Source: Candidatus Woesearchaeota archaeon (GTDB taxonomy: Archaea > Nanobdellota > Nanobdellia > Woesearchaeales > UBA10216). Taken from it: a DNA stretch of 58,965 nucleotides. The stretch spans positions 1-58,965 of the forward strand of contig NZCN01000009.1 in assembly GCA_002688315.1 (NCBI GenBank), written 5' to 3'. The position numbers and the translations under genes are program-made. Below, in pieces: positions 15,773-23,481 of the stretch (its first letter is position 1; every line of letters starts with the position of its first letter). Under the pieces are notes generated by a model that was not told the origin of the DNA, did not search any database, and was given only the letters and a program-made list of their open reading frames with translations.

Positions 15773-15807
15773 CACTGTTACACAACAGTGTACAAAACCT
15801 ATATAAA
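15773..15807 (+). promoter_or_regulatory. purF operon promoter with palindromic operator
   Basis: CACTGTT-ACAC-AACAGTG (15773-15790) is a perfect 7-bp inverted repeat with a 4-nt spacer, followed by CTATATAAA (15799-15807). The TGTT half-site is 23 nt before the TATA, exactly as before purA. Transcription is predicted near 15828, leaving a leader of about 85 nt before purF. That leader has a second TATA-like run (15866-15882) and an open frame from TTG 15827 to TAA 15912; either could add a second control level. Confidence 0.65.
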
Positions 15808-15914
15808 ATTAGGAGGTTTTATACATTGTTCTCTTACGGATTTTTTGGTTTAGATAGCAGAGGCATAAAATATAAAATAAAGCTCTTAAGCCATTTTATT
15901 GAGGTGTTATAAAC

Positions 15915-17360
15915 TTGTGCGGAATATTTGGGGTTGCCGGAAGTAAAGAAGCTTCTTCTGAAATATATTTAGGGCTTATGCACCTGCAGCATCGCGGGCA
16001 GGATGCTACTGGAATAACAACTTGCAATGTTGAAAGCGGAGAAGTTTACCGAGTTAAAGATGTTGGACTTGTTTCCGAAGTTTTTAATGAAGAAAATATT
16101 AATTCGCTTAAAGGGACTATTGGAATAGGGCATACCCGCTACCCCACTGTTGGAGTTGGCGACAGAGGAGAAGTACAGCCATTCTTTGTCAAGAAACCTG
16201 ATGGATTAGGACTTGCGTTTAACGGAAATATTGTAAATTACCCTCTTCTAAAGAAAAAAATGAAAGAAGAAGGAAGAGTTTACCTGACTTCTAATTCTGA
16301 TGCTGAAGTTATGCTGCAGATATTTGCTGATGAATACGAAAAAAGCACAGGAATGGATAGTGTTTTCAATGCTGTTAAAAAAGTGCATGACGAAGTTATT
16401 GGAGGATACGCAGTAATCATGATTATAGCGGAAAAAGGAATTCTTGCCTTTAAAGACCAAAACGGAATAAGGCCATTGGTAATGGGAGAAAAAGATGTTA
16501 ATGGAAAGAAAAGCTATGCGTTTGCTTCAGAAAGCATAGCGCTGACAATACAAGGCTACAATAATATAACAGATTTAAAGCCAGGAGAAGCAGTTTTTGC
16601 AGGAAATAACGGAGATATTCAAAGAAGAATTATTGACGCTGACAAGGCAGCTTCCTGTGTATTTGAATGGGTATATTTCTCAACAGTTGAATCAACAATC
16701 GATGGAAAACCAGTTTATGAAATAAGAAAAAAGTTAGGACAAGTTTTGGCAGAAAAGATAACACGCAAATGGCCTGACCTTGAAATTGATGCTGTAATGC
16801 CTGTCCCAGACACAAGCAGATCTGCTGCAAACTCTTTGGCTAAAGTTTTGGGAGTGCCTTATGAAGAAGGGCTTATCAAAAACAGATATGTTGGAAGGAC
16901 TTTCATAATGCCTGCGCAAAAAATGAGAGATAATGCTGTAAAGCTAAAGCTTAAACCTGTTGAATCCGTAATCAAAGGAAAAAACGTAATGATTGTTGAC
17001 GACAGCATTGTGAGAGGAACTACTTCAAAAAGAATAGTGAAGCTAGCGCATGATTCTGGCGCAAAAAAAGTTTATTTTGTAAGCACTTTTCCGCCAATAA
17101 CAAGCCCTTGTTTTTATGGAATTGATTTTCAGCGTTCAGAAGAGTTAATAGCAAGCAACAAAACAATAGATGAGGTTGAAAAAGAGTTAGGTGCAGACAA
17201 ATTGATTTACATGGATGTCGGAGGCCTGGAAAACGCTTTAGGAACAAAAGAGCTATGCACAGGCTGCCTGACAGAAAAATATCCAACTTCAACCAAGCAT
17301 GTTAAAGAGCTTGCGGAATTAAGACGAGAGCACCAAGCTAAGATAAGCGAGGGCTGTTGA
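15915..17360 (+). CDS. purF: Amidophosphoribosyltransferase
   Basis: PurF makes phosphoribosylamine from PRPP and glutamine, the committed purine step. Start TTG 15915 puts the glutaminase nucleophile Cys at position 2 (MCGIFGV), so no propeptide is needed. GAGGTG lies 8 nt upstream. The PRPP loop is VMIVDDSIVRGTTSKRIV. Cysteines in SCVFEWVYF, SPCFYGIDFQRS and CTGC match the four [4Fe-4S] ligands of the Bacillus-type enzyme. It is the first gene of an operon extending to guaA at 33680. Confidence 0.95.
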   Translation: MCGIFGVAGSKEASSEIYLGLMHLQHRGQDATGITTCNVESGEVYRVKDVGLVSEVFNEENINSLKGTIGIGHTRYPTVGVGDRGEVQPFFVKKPDGLGLAFNGNIVNYPLLKKKMKEEGRVYLTSNSDAEVMLQIFADEYEKSTGMDSVFNAVKKVHDEVIGGYAVIMIIAEKGILAFKDQNGIRPLVMGEKDVNGKKSYAFASESIALTIQGYNNITDLKPGEAVFAGNNGDIQRRIIDADKAASCVFEWVYFSTVESTIDGKPVYEIRKKLGQVLAEKITRKWPDLEIDAVMPVPDTSRSAANSLAKVLGVPYEEGLIKNRYVGRTFIMPAQKMRDNAVKLKLKPVESVIKGKNVMIVDDSIVRGTTSKRIVKLAHDSGAKKVYFVSTFPPITSPCFYGIDFQRSEELIASNKTIDEVEKELGADKLIYMDVGGLENALGTKELCTGCLTEKYPTSTKHVKELAELRREHQAKISEGC

Positions 17361-17361
17361 A

Positions 17362-17742
17362 ATGAAAGATGATGAAACAAAAATTCAAGAAATAAAAGAA
17401 GTGCTCAGAGAGTTTGTAAAAGAACGCGACTGGGAGCAGTTTCATACTGAAAAAGACTTGGCAATTGCAATTTCTGTTGAAGCTGCTGAAATACTTGAGC
17501 ATTTCAGATTTAGAAATGGCGAGGATTTGAGAGAGTATCTGGCAAATGACTCTAATAAAAAGGAAATTGCCCATGAACTGGCAGATGTTATGGCATTCTT
17601 AGTAAGACTTGCAGATAAAACAGGCATAGATTTGTCTGAATCGTTTAAAGAAAAGCATGAGATAAATCAATCAAGATTCAGTGTGGAAGAAGCAAAGGGA
17701 AAAGGCTGGATGGACGTCAAGAAAAAAGAAAAACAAAAATGA
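17362..17742 (+). CDS. MazG-like nucleotide pyrophosphohydrolase
   Basis: All-alpha NTP pyrophosphohydrolases remove pyrophosphate from non-canonical or excess nucleotides. The metal-binding signatures EAAEILEHF and HELADVMAFLV are visible, with KGKGWMDVK at the C terminus, as in the dCTPase/XTP3TPA-like single-domain group. Length (126 aa) fits. It starts 1 nt after purF and overlaps purD by ATGA, so it is expressed with purine synthesis and may clean the nucleotide pool. The exact substrate cannot be read from sequence. Confidence 0.85.
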   Translation: MKDDETKIQEIKEVLREFVKERDWEQFHTEKDLAIAISVEAAEILEHFRFRNGEDLREYLANDSNKKEIAHELADVMAFLVRLADKTGIDLSESFKEKHEINQSRFSVEEAKGKGWMDVKKKEKQK

Positions 17743-19040
17743 AAATACTCGTAGTTGGGGGCGGAGCAAGGGAAAACGCAATAGTGGATGCTCTGATTTC
17801 TGGAGGCGCTGAAGTATATTGCGTAATGCCTATGCTTAATCCTGGAATAAAAAAAGCTGCTAAAGGCTATGCAATTGGAGATACAGAAAATGTCAGCGAA
17901 ATAGCTGAATTAGCAAAGAAAAATGAAATCAAACTGGCTGTAATCGGGCCAGAAGCACCACTTGCAGCAGGAATAGTTGATGAGCTTGAGAAAAATGGAG
18001 TAGGATGTATAGGGCCAACAAAAGAATTGGCAAAATTGGAGACAAGCAAAGGTTTTACAAGAAACTTGCTGAAGAAATACAATATTGATGCTTCTCTAGA
18101 ATTTCAGATATTTGACAGCAGCAATCGTATTGAGATTTTAGAATTTCTAACAAAACTAGGAAACTATGTTATAAAGCCAGATGGATTAACAGGAGGAAAA
18201 GGAGTAAAAGTTTCTGGAGAGCATATTAAAAGCAACGAAGAAGCGCTTGCTTATTGCAATGAAATATTAGAAACACATTCTTCTGTTATTGTTGAAGAAA
18301 AGCTTGAAGGAGAAGAGTTTAGCCTGCAAACGCTTACTGATGGAACTGGCTTTTTACATTTTCCAGTTGTGCAGGACCATAAAAGAGCTTTTGACGGAGA
18401 TACTGGGCCAAATACAGGCGGAATGGGAAGTTATAGTGATTCAAACTTATTGCTGCCATTCTTAACTGCTGAAGATGTTGAAGCTGCCAAGAAAATAACA
18501 GAGCAAGTTGCTGCTGCAATAAAACAAGAAGCAGGAACTTACAAAGGAGTAATGTACGGCGGTTTTATTAAAACTACTTCTGGAATAAAACTAATTGAAT
18601 ACAATGCAAGATTTGGAGACCCAGAAGCTATGAATGTACTGCCGTTGTTAAAAACTAACTTTGTGGATGTTTGCAAGGCGGTAGTTGAAGGAAAGCTTAG
18701 CGAAATAAATGTGGAGTTTGAAAACAAGGCAAGTGTTTGCAAATATGTTGTTCCTCGCGGATATCCTGACAGTCCTGAAGTGGGAAAAATAATTGTTCCT
18801 GTTGATACAAAATCACTGGTTTATTACGCTGCTGTTGAGGAAAAAGAAGACGGAATCTACACTACCAAATCAAGAGGAGTTGCGTTTGTTGGAATTGGAA
18901 ATACAATAGAAGAAGCAGAAAAAGTTGCTGAAGAAGCAGCCTCAAAAGTCGAAGGAACTGTGTTTCATAGAAAAGATGTTGGAACAAAAGAACTGGTGGA
19001 TAAGAGAATAGAGCATGTGAGGCAATTAAATGCAGCTTAA
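17739..19040 (+). CDS. purD: Phosphoribosylamine-glycine ligase
   Basis: PurD (GAR synthetase) is an ATP-grasp enzyme joining glycine to phosphoribosylamine. Seen: the N-terminal LVVGGGARENAI, the ATP-grasp core YVIKPDGLTGGKGVKV, DHKRAFDGDTGPNTGGMG and the metal-site EYNARFGDPEAMNVLP. Length 433 aa is typical. It overlaps the MazG-like gene by ATGA and the PurN fusion gene by 11 nt. Confidence 0.95.
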   Translation: MKILVVGGGARENAIVDALISGGAEVYCVMPMLNPGIKKAAKGYAIGDTENVSEIAELAKKNEIKLAVIGPEAPLAAGIVDELEKNGVGCIGPTKELAKLETSKGFTRNLLKKYNIDASLEFQIFDSSNRIEILEFLTKLGNYVIKPDGLTGGKGVKVSGEHIKSNEEALAYCNEILETHSSVIVEEKLEGEEFSLQTLTDGTGFLHFPVVQDHKRAFDGDTGPNTGGMGSYSDSNLLLPFLTAEDVEAAKKITEQVAAAIKQEAGTYKGVMYGGFIKTTSGIKLIEYNARFGDPEAMNVLPLLKTNFVDVCKAVVEGKLSEINVEFENKASVCKYVVPRGYPDSPEVGKIIVPVDTKSLVYYAAVEEKEDGIYTTKSRGVAFVGIGNTIEEAEKVAEEAASKVEGTVFHRKDVGTKELVDKRIEHVRQLNAA

Positions 19041-20286
19041 ACAATTATACAAACCAAGAAATGACAAGATGAGACTAGCTGCATTTATGTCAGGCACTGG
19101 AAGCAACCTGCGCAAGATTCTGGAAAAAAAAGGAAATTTTGAAGTTGTGATGATTTTCACAGATAATGAAAAAAGCAATGCTAAAAAAATTGCTGATGAA
19201 AATAAGATTAGCTATTATTGCAATGATATTCGTGAATATTACCAAAGCAAAGGAAAAGACAGGAAAGATATGAATGTCAGGAAAGAATATGATAAAGAAA
19301 CCGCTGAATTGCTGAAGAAGCATAATGTAGATGTTGTTGTTCTTTGCGGGTATATGAGTGTGGTAACTGAAGAGATATGTGATAATTATTTGACATTAAA
19401 CATTCATCCTGCTGACTTGAGAATTCTTGATGATAAAGGAGCTAGGCTTTATGCTGGATGCATGGGAGCTGGATGCATAAAAAAAGTTATTGAGAATAAT
19501 GGCAAAGAGCTTAGGAGTTCAACGCACATAGTTACTGCAGAAGTTGATGGAGGAGCTGTGATAATGGTTAGTGCGCCTGTAAAGATTGACAATAATGATG
19601 AACGCCAGCTTCTTGAGAAACTAAAAGAGCAAGGAGACTGGAAAGTTTATCCTGAAACTGTCAAGCGGTTAGCTGAAGGACGGTTCTGGATTGGAGAAGG
19701 CACAGTGATTGACCTTGTTGAAGAAAAAACATTGTTAAGAGAAGGTATGAGAAAGATGAGAGAAAATATGGATGATGAGGAAGTGAAGAGTAAAAGCGAA
19801 GCTGCAACAAAAAGACTTCTGGAGCTGCAGGAATATGTAACTGCAAAAACAGTCATGTTTTACATGGGCATAAATAAAGAAGTTCAGACAAATGCAGCAA
19901 TAAGTAATGCACTTGCCAGCAAAAAGAAAGTGGTTATTCCAGTTTCTGACTTAGACAAAAAATGCATAATACCCTCGCAATTAGAATCACTAGATGCAAT
20001 GCGGCTAGGGGCTTATGGAATACCAGAACCTTCTGCAATGAAAGAAGTTAATGCAAATGAAATTGAACTCATAATAGTTCCAGGGCTTGCTTTCGATGAA
20101 AAAGGAAACAGAATTGGATATGGACTTGGATTTTTTGACAGGTTTATGGAAAAAATTGCAGGAAAAAAGATTGCTTTAGCATATGAATCACAGATTGTAG
20201 ATATGGTAAGAACTACTGAGCATGATGTTGCTGTTGACAAAATAATTACAGAAGAAAGAGTTATTGACTGCGGGGTGAGCAGATGA
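19030..20286 (+). CDS. purN: Fusion of GAR formyltransferase (PurN) and 5-formyl-THF cyclo-ligase
   Basis: Residues 14-229 are PurN-like: FMSGTGSNL, catalytic Asn124 and His126 in LNIHPADL, and Asp173 in EVDGGAVI; they would formylate GAR with 10-formyl-THF. The usual PGxxxH after HPxLL is replaced by a Cys/Gly-rich YAGCMGAG stretch. Residues about 232-418 are a 5-formyltetrahydrofolate cyclo-ligase, with GYGLGFFDR at 363-371; that enzyme recycles 5-formyl-THF. No stop or start-like linker separates the domains. GAGG 8 nt before ATG 19030 supports that start over internal ATG 19069. It overlaps glyA by ATGA. Confidence 0.88.
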   Translation: MQLKQLYKPRNDKMRLAAFMSGTGSNLRKILEKKGNFEVVMIFTDNEKSNAKKIADENKISYYCNDIREYYQSKGKDRKDMNVRKEYDKETAELLKKHNVDVVVLCGYMSVVTEEICDNYLTLNIHPADLRILDDKGARLYAGCMGAGCIKKVIENNGKELRSSTHIVTAEVDGGAVIMVSAPVKIDNNDERQLLEKLKEQGDWKVYPETVKRLAEGRFWIGEGTVIDLVEEKTLLREGMRKMRENMDDEEVKSKSEAATKRLLELQEYVTAKTVMFYMGINKEVQTNAAISNALASKKKVVIPVSDLDKKCIIPSQLESLDAMRLGAYGIPEPSAMKEVNANEIELIIVPGLAFDEKGNRIGYGLGFFDRFMEKIAGKKIALAYESQIVDMVRTTEHDVAVDKIITEERVIDCGVSR

Positions 20287-21614
20287 ACAAGAAAAAATTG
20301 CAGGAAACAGATTCTGAGATTAAAGAAACACTACAAAATGAAGAAGACAGACAAGAATTTGGCCTAGAAATGATACCTTCAGAAAATTTTGTAAGCAAAG
20401 CTGTAATGGAAGCAATGGGAAGCGTTATGACAAACAAGTATTCAGAAGGCTACCCAGGAAAAAGATATTACGGTGGAAATGAATTCATTGATGTTGCTGA
20501 AAAAATAGCAATTGAAAGAGTGAAGAAATTGTTTAAGGTTGCTCATGTTAATGTTCAGCCGTACTCAGGCAGTCCTGCAAACGCAGAAGTATACCTTGCA
20601 TTATGCAAGCCAGGCGATACAATCATGGGGCAGAGCCTTTTGGATGGAGGACACTTAACACATGGATGGAAAACAAGTTTTTCAGGTCTGTTCTTTAACT
20701 CTATACAATATCATGTCAAAGCTGATGGCTACATTGACATCGAAGAAGCAAGAAAACTTGCTCTTGAACACAAGCCAAAGCTGATATGGATAGGAGCTTC
20801 AGCATATGCAAGAGAATTTCCATTCAAAGAGCTAGCAGAGATAGCAGATGAAGTTGGAGCTTATCTTGTTGCAGACATTGCGCATATAGCAGGGTTGATA
20901 GTAGCAGGAGCGCATCCAAGCGCCAGCGAGCACGTGCACATTATCACTACAACAACTCATAAAACACTGCGCGGCCCAAGAGGAGCAATGATAATGGTAA
21001 CAGAAAAAGGAATGCAGAAAGACCCTGACCTTGGAAAGAAGATAGACAAAGCAGTATTTCCAGGATTTCAAGGAGGACCTCATGATCACACAACTGCAGC
21101 AATAGCAGTTGCAATGAAAGAAGCAGACACTCCAGAGTTCAAAGAATATGCGCATCAAATTGTTAAGAATGCCAAGGCGCTTGCGCAGGAATTGATGGAT
21201 AATGGATTAAAGCTGGTGTCAGGAGGAACAGATACTCATTTGATTCTTGTTGACTTAACAACAATACAAAAAGGGCATGGAGTTTTTGTGCAAGATGCGC
21301 TTGAAGTTGCAGGAATAACCACTAACAAGAATACTATTCCGCAGGATCCAAGCAGTCCATTTTACCCAAGCGGCATAAGATTAGGAACACCTGCACTAAC
21401 AACCAGGAATATGAAAGAAGAAGAGATGAAGCAAATTGGAAAATGGATTGCTGCAGTAGTTAAAGAAACTGAAAATTACAAACTGCCTGAAGAAAAAGAA
21501 GAAAGAAAAGAATTGCTGAAGAACTTCCGGGCAGAAATAAAGGAAAATGCAGTGCTGAAAGGCTTGCGGGAAGAAGTCAGAGAAATGTGCAAGAGGTTTC
21601 CGTTGTATAAATGA
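20283..21614 (+). CDS. glyA: Serine hydroxymethyltransferase
   Basis: GlyA converts serine and THF to glycine and methylene-THF with PLP, feeding both glycine (PurD) and one-carbon units (PurN, PurH). The PLP lysine lies in TTTTHKTLRGPRGAMI. The substrate-site regions MIPSENFVSK, KYSEGYPGKRYYGGNE and RLGTPALTTRN are intact. Length 443 aa is closer to bacterial GlyA than to the pterin-specific forms of methanogens. It overlaps its neighbours on both sides by ATGA. Confidence 0.95.
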   Translation: MNKKKLQETDSEIKETLQNEEDRQEFGLEMIPSENFVSKAVMEAMGSVMTNKYSEGYPGKRYYGGNEFIDVAEKIAIERVKKLFKVAHVNVQPYSGSPANAEVYLALCKPGDTIMGQSLLDGGHLTHGWKTSFSGLFFNSIQYHVKADGYIDIEEARKLALEHKPKLIWIGASAYAREFPFKELAEIADEVGAYLVADIAHIAGLIVAGAHPSASEHVHIITTTTHKTLRGPRGAMIMVTEKGMQKDPDLGKKIDKAVFPGFQGGPHDHTTAAIAVAMKEADTPEFKEYAHQIVKNAKALAQELMDNGLKLVSGGTDTHLILVDLTTIQKGHGVFVQDALEVAGITTNKNTIPQDPSSPFYPSGIRLGTPALTTRNMKEEEMKQIGKWIAAVVKETENYKLPEEKEERKELLKNFRAEIKENAVLKGLREEVREMCKRFPLYK

Positions 21615-22456
21615 TGAAGATGCCAGCTAAAATAATCGACGGAAAAGAAATAGCGAGAAAGATTCGCGAGGAGATTAAAAAAGAAGTCGCAGCTCTGGAG
21701 AAAAAGCCAGGGCTAGCTGCCATAATTGTTGGAGATAATCCAGCATCAAAAGTTTATGTTGGCATGAAGAGAAAAACATGTGAGGAAGTTGGAATTTATT
21801 CTGAAGAGTTTAAGCTGCCTGAAGAAACAAGTGAGGAAGAATTGCTGGAATTGGTAAGAAAGCTAAACAAGGAAGATAAAATTCATGCTATATTGCTGCA
21901 GTTGCCTATTCCAAAGCATATAAACGAGGAAAAAGCGCTTTCAGCAATTGCGCTTGAGAAAGATGTTGACGGTTTTAATTCAGTAAACATTGGAAAACTT
22001 GTAAGAGGAAATGAAGCTTCTGTACCGTGCACTCCAAAAGGCATAATAAGATTGCTTGAGGAAATTGGTATTGAGATTACAGGGAAAAATGCAGTTGTTG
22101 TGGGAAGAAGCAACATTGTTGGAAAGCCAACTGCATTGATGCTGCTTAACAGAAATGCAACAGTAACTGTTTGCCATAGCAAAACAAAATACTTGGGAGA
22201 GATAACAAAAAAAGCAGACATAATTGTTGTTGCAGTTGGAAAGCCAAATATGATTACAGAAAGCATGGTAAAAGAAGGAGCTGTTGTGATTGATGTTGGC
22301 ATAAACAAAGTTGACGGGAAACTGGTTGGAGATGCTGATTTTGAAAATATTAAGGAAAAAGCTGGCTGGATTACTCCAGTGCCTGGAGGAGTAGGACCTA
22401 TGACAATTGCAATGCTTTTGGAAAATACACTGCAGAGGTATAAAGAAGCAGAATGA
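21611..22456 (+). CDS. folD: Methylene-THF dehydrogenase / methenyl-THF cyclohydrolase
   Basis: FolD oxidises methylene-THF and hydrolyses it to 10-formyl-THF, the donor for PurN and PurH. Key stretches are SKVYVGMKRKTCEEVGI with the catalytic Tyr and Lys, LLQLPIPKHI, the NADP-binding VVVGRSNIVGKPTALMLL and the end PGGVGPMTIAMLLENT. Length 281 aa is normal. With glyA and the cyclo-ligase it completes a small folate module inside the purine operon. ATG 21611 overlaps glyA as ATGA. Confidence 0.95.
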   Translation: MMKMPAKIIDGKEIARKIREEIKKEVAALEKKPGLAAIIVGDNPASKVYVGMKRKTCEEVGIYSEEFKLPEETSEEELLELVRKLNKEDKIHAILLQLPIPKHINEEKALSAIALEKDVDGFNSVNIGKLVRGNEASVPCTPKGIIRLLEEIGIEITGKNAVVVGRSNIVGKPTALMLLNRNATVTVCHSKTKYLGEITKKADIIVVAVGKPNMITESMVKEGAVVIDVGINKVDGKLVGDADFENIKEKAGWITPVPGGVGPMTIAMLLENTLQRYKEAE

Positions 22457-23481
22457 CAAGCTACAAAGAAGCAGGAGTGGATGTAGAAGCAAAAGAAAAA
22501 GCCATAGAAGAAATAAAGGAAAGTGTAAAAGAAACGTTTACTGATGATGTGCTTAGCGCTTCTACAACTTTCAAGTTTGGAGGAACCATTAGTTTGAAAA
22601 GACTAATGGGATATAACGACCCTGTTCTTGTGCTGAGCACAGACGGTGTTGGAACAAAGATGGTTATAGCTGAGAAGATGAAAAAGTTTGATACTGTTGG
22701 AGTTGATATTCTTAACCATTCAATAAATGACGTTCTTACTTCAGGAGCAAAAGCAATGTTTTTTCTGGATTATATTGGCGCTTCCAGGCTTGATGTGAGA
22801 ATTGTCAAGGAAATGGTAGTTGGAATTGCAAAAGAATGCAAAAAGAAAAGCATAATACTTGCGGGCGGGGAAACAGCAGAAATGCCAGGAGTTTACCATG
22901 ATGGAACTTATGAGTTAACAGGAACTGTTGGAGGAATAGTTGAACGAGAAAATATTATTGACGGAAGCAAGATAAAAGAAGGGGATGTTTTGATTGGACT
23001 TGCTTCAAGTGGACTGCATACCAACGGGTATAGTCTTGCTAGAAAAATTTTCTTTGATGATAATAACTACAGTTGCGATGATGACTTGCCTGAAATTGGA
23101 AAACTAGGCGATGCTTTGCTTGCAACTCACAAAGAATATGCAAATTCTGTTTTGCCTTTAGTGGAAAAGAAGCTGATTAATGGCATAATACATGTTACCG
23201 GCGGAGGATTTCCAGGAAATATACCAAGAATAATGCCTCAAGGACTTGGAGCTAAGATAAAGCTTGGAAGCTGGGAAGTGCCTTCTTTGTTCCAGTTAAT
23301 TCAGAATCTAGGCAGAGTAAATGATTATGAAATGTTTAAGACGTTTAACATGGGAATAGGATTAGTGCTTGTGGTTGATAAAGAGAAAAAGAATGAAGTT
23401 ATTGAAATGCTGAATAATGAAAAGGTGCATGAGATTGGAGAAGTTATTGCAAAAGAAGGAATCCAGTATGAAAGCAGTTGA
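22453..23481 (+). CDS. purM: Phosphoribosylformylglycinamidine cyclo-ligase (AIR synthetase)
   Basis: PurM closes the imidazole ring of FGAM using ATP. The PurM/PurL superfamily motifs LSTDGVGTKMVIA, DILNHSINDVLTSGA, LAGGETAEMPGVY, GLASSGLHTNGYSL and HVTGGGFPGNIPR are present. Length 342 aa is normal. It overlaps folD by ATGA and purL by 14 nt. Confidence 0.96.
   Translation: MTSYKEAGVDVEAKEKAIEEIKESVKETFTDDVLSASTTFKFGGTISLKRLMGYNDPVLVLSTDGVGTKMVIAEKMKKFDTVGVDILNHSINDVLTSGAKAMFFLDYIGASRLDVRIVKEMVVGIAKECKKKSIILAGGETAEMPGVYHDGTYELTGTVGGIVERENIIDGSKIKEGDVLIGLASSGLHTNGYSLARKIFFDDNNYSCDDDLPEIGKLGDALLATHKEYANSVLPLVEKKLINGIIHVTGGGFPGNIPRIMPQGLGAKIKLGSWEVPSLFQLIQNLGRVNDYEMFKTFNMGIGLVLVVDKEKKNEVIEMLNNEKVHEIGEVIAKEGIQYESS

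Noticed and set aside
15828-15914. Purine riboswitch in the purF leader
   Set aside because: No three-helix purine aptamer or other known riboswitch core is visible, and such elements are not established for archaeal pur genes; the palindromic operator explains control better.
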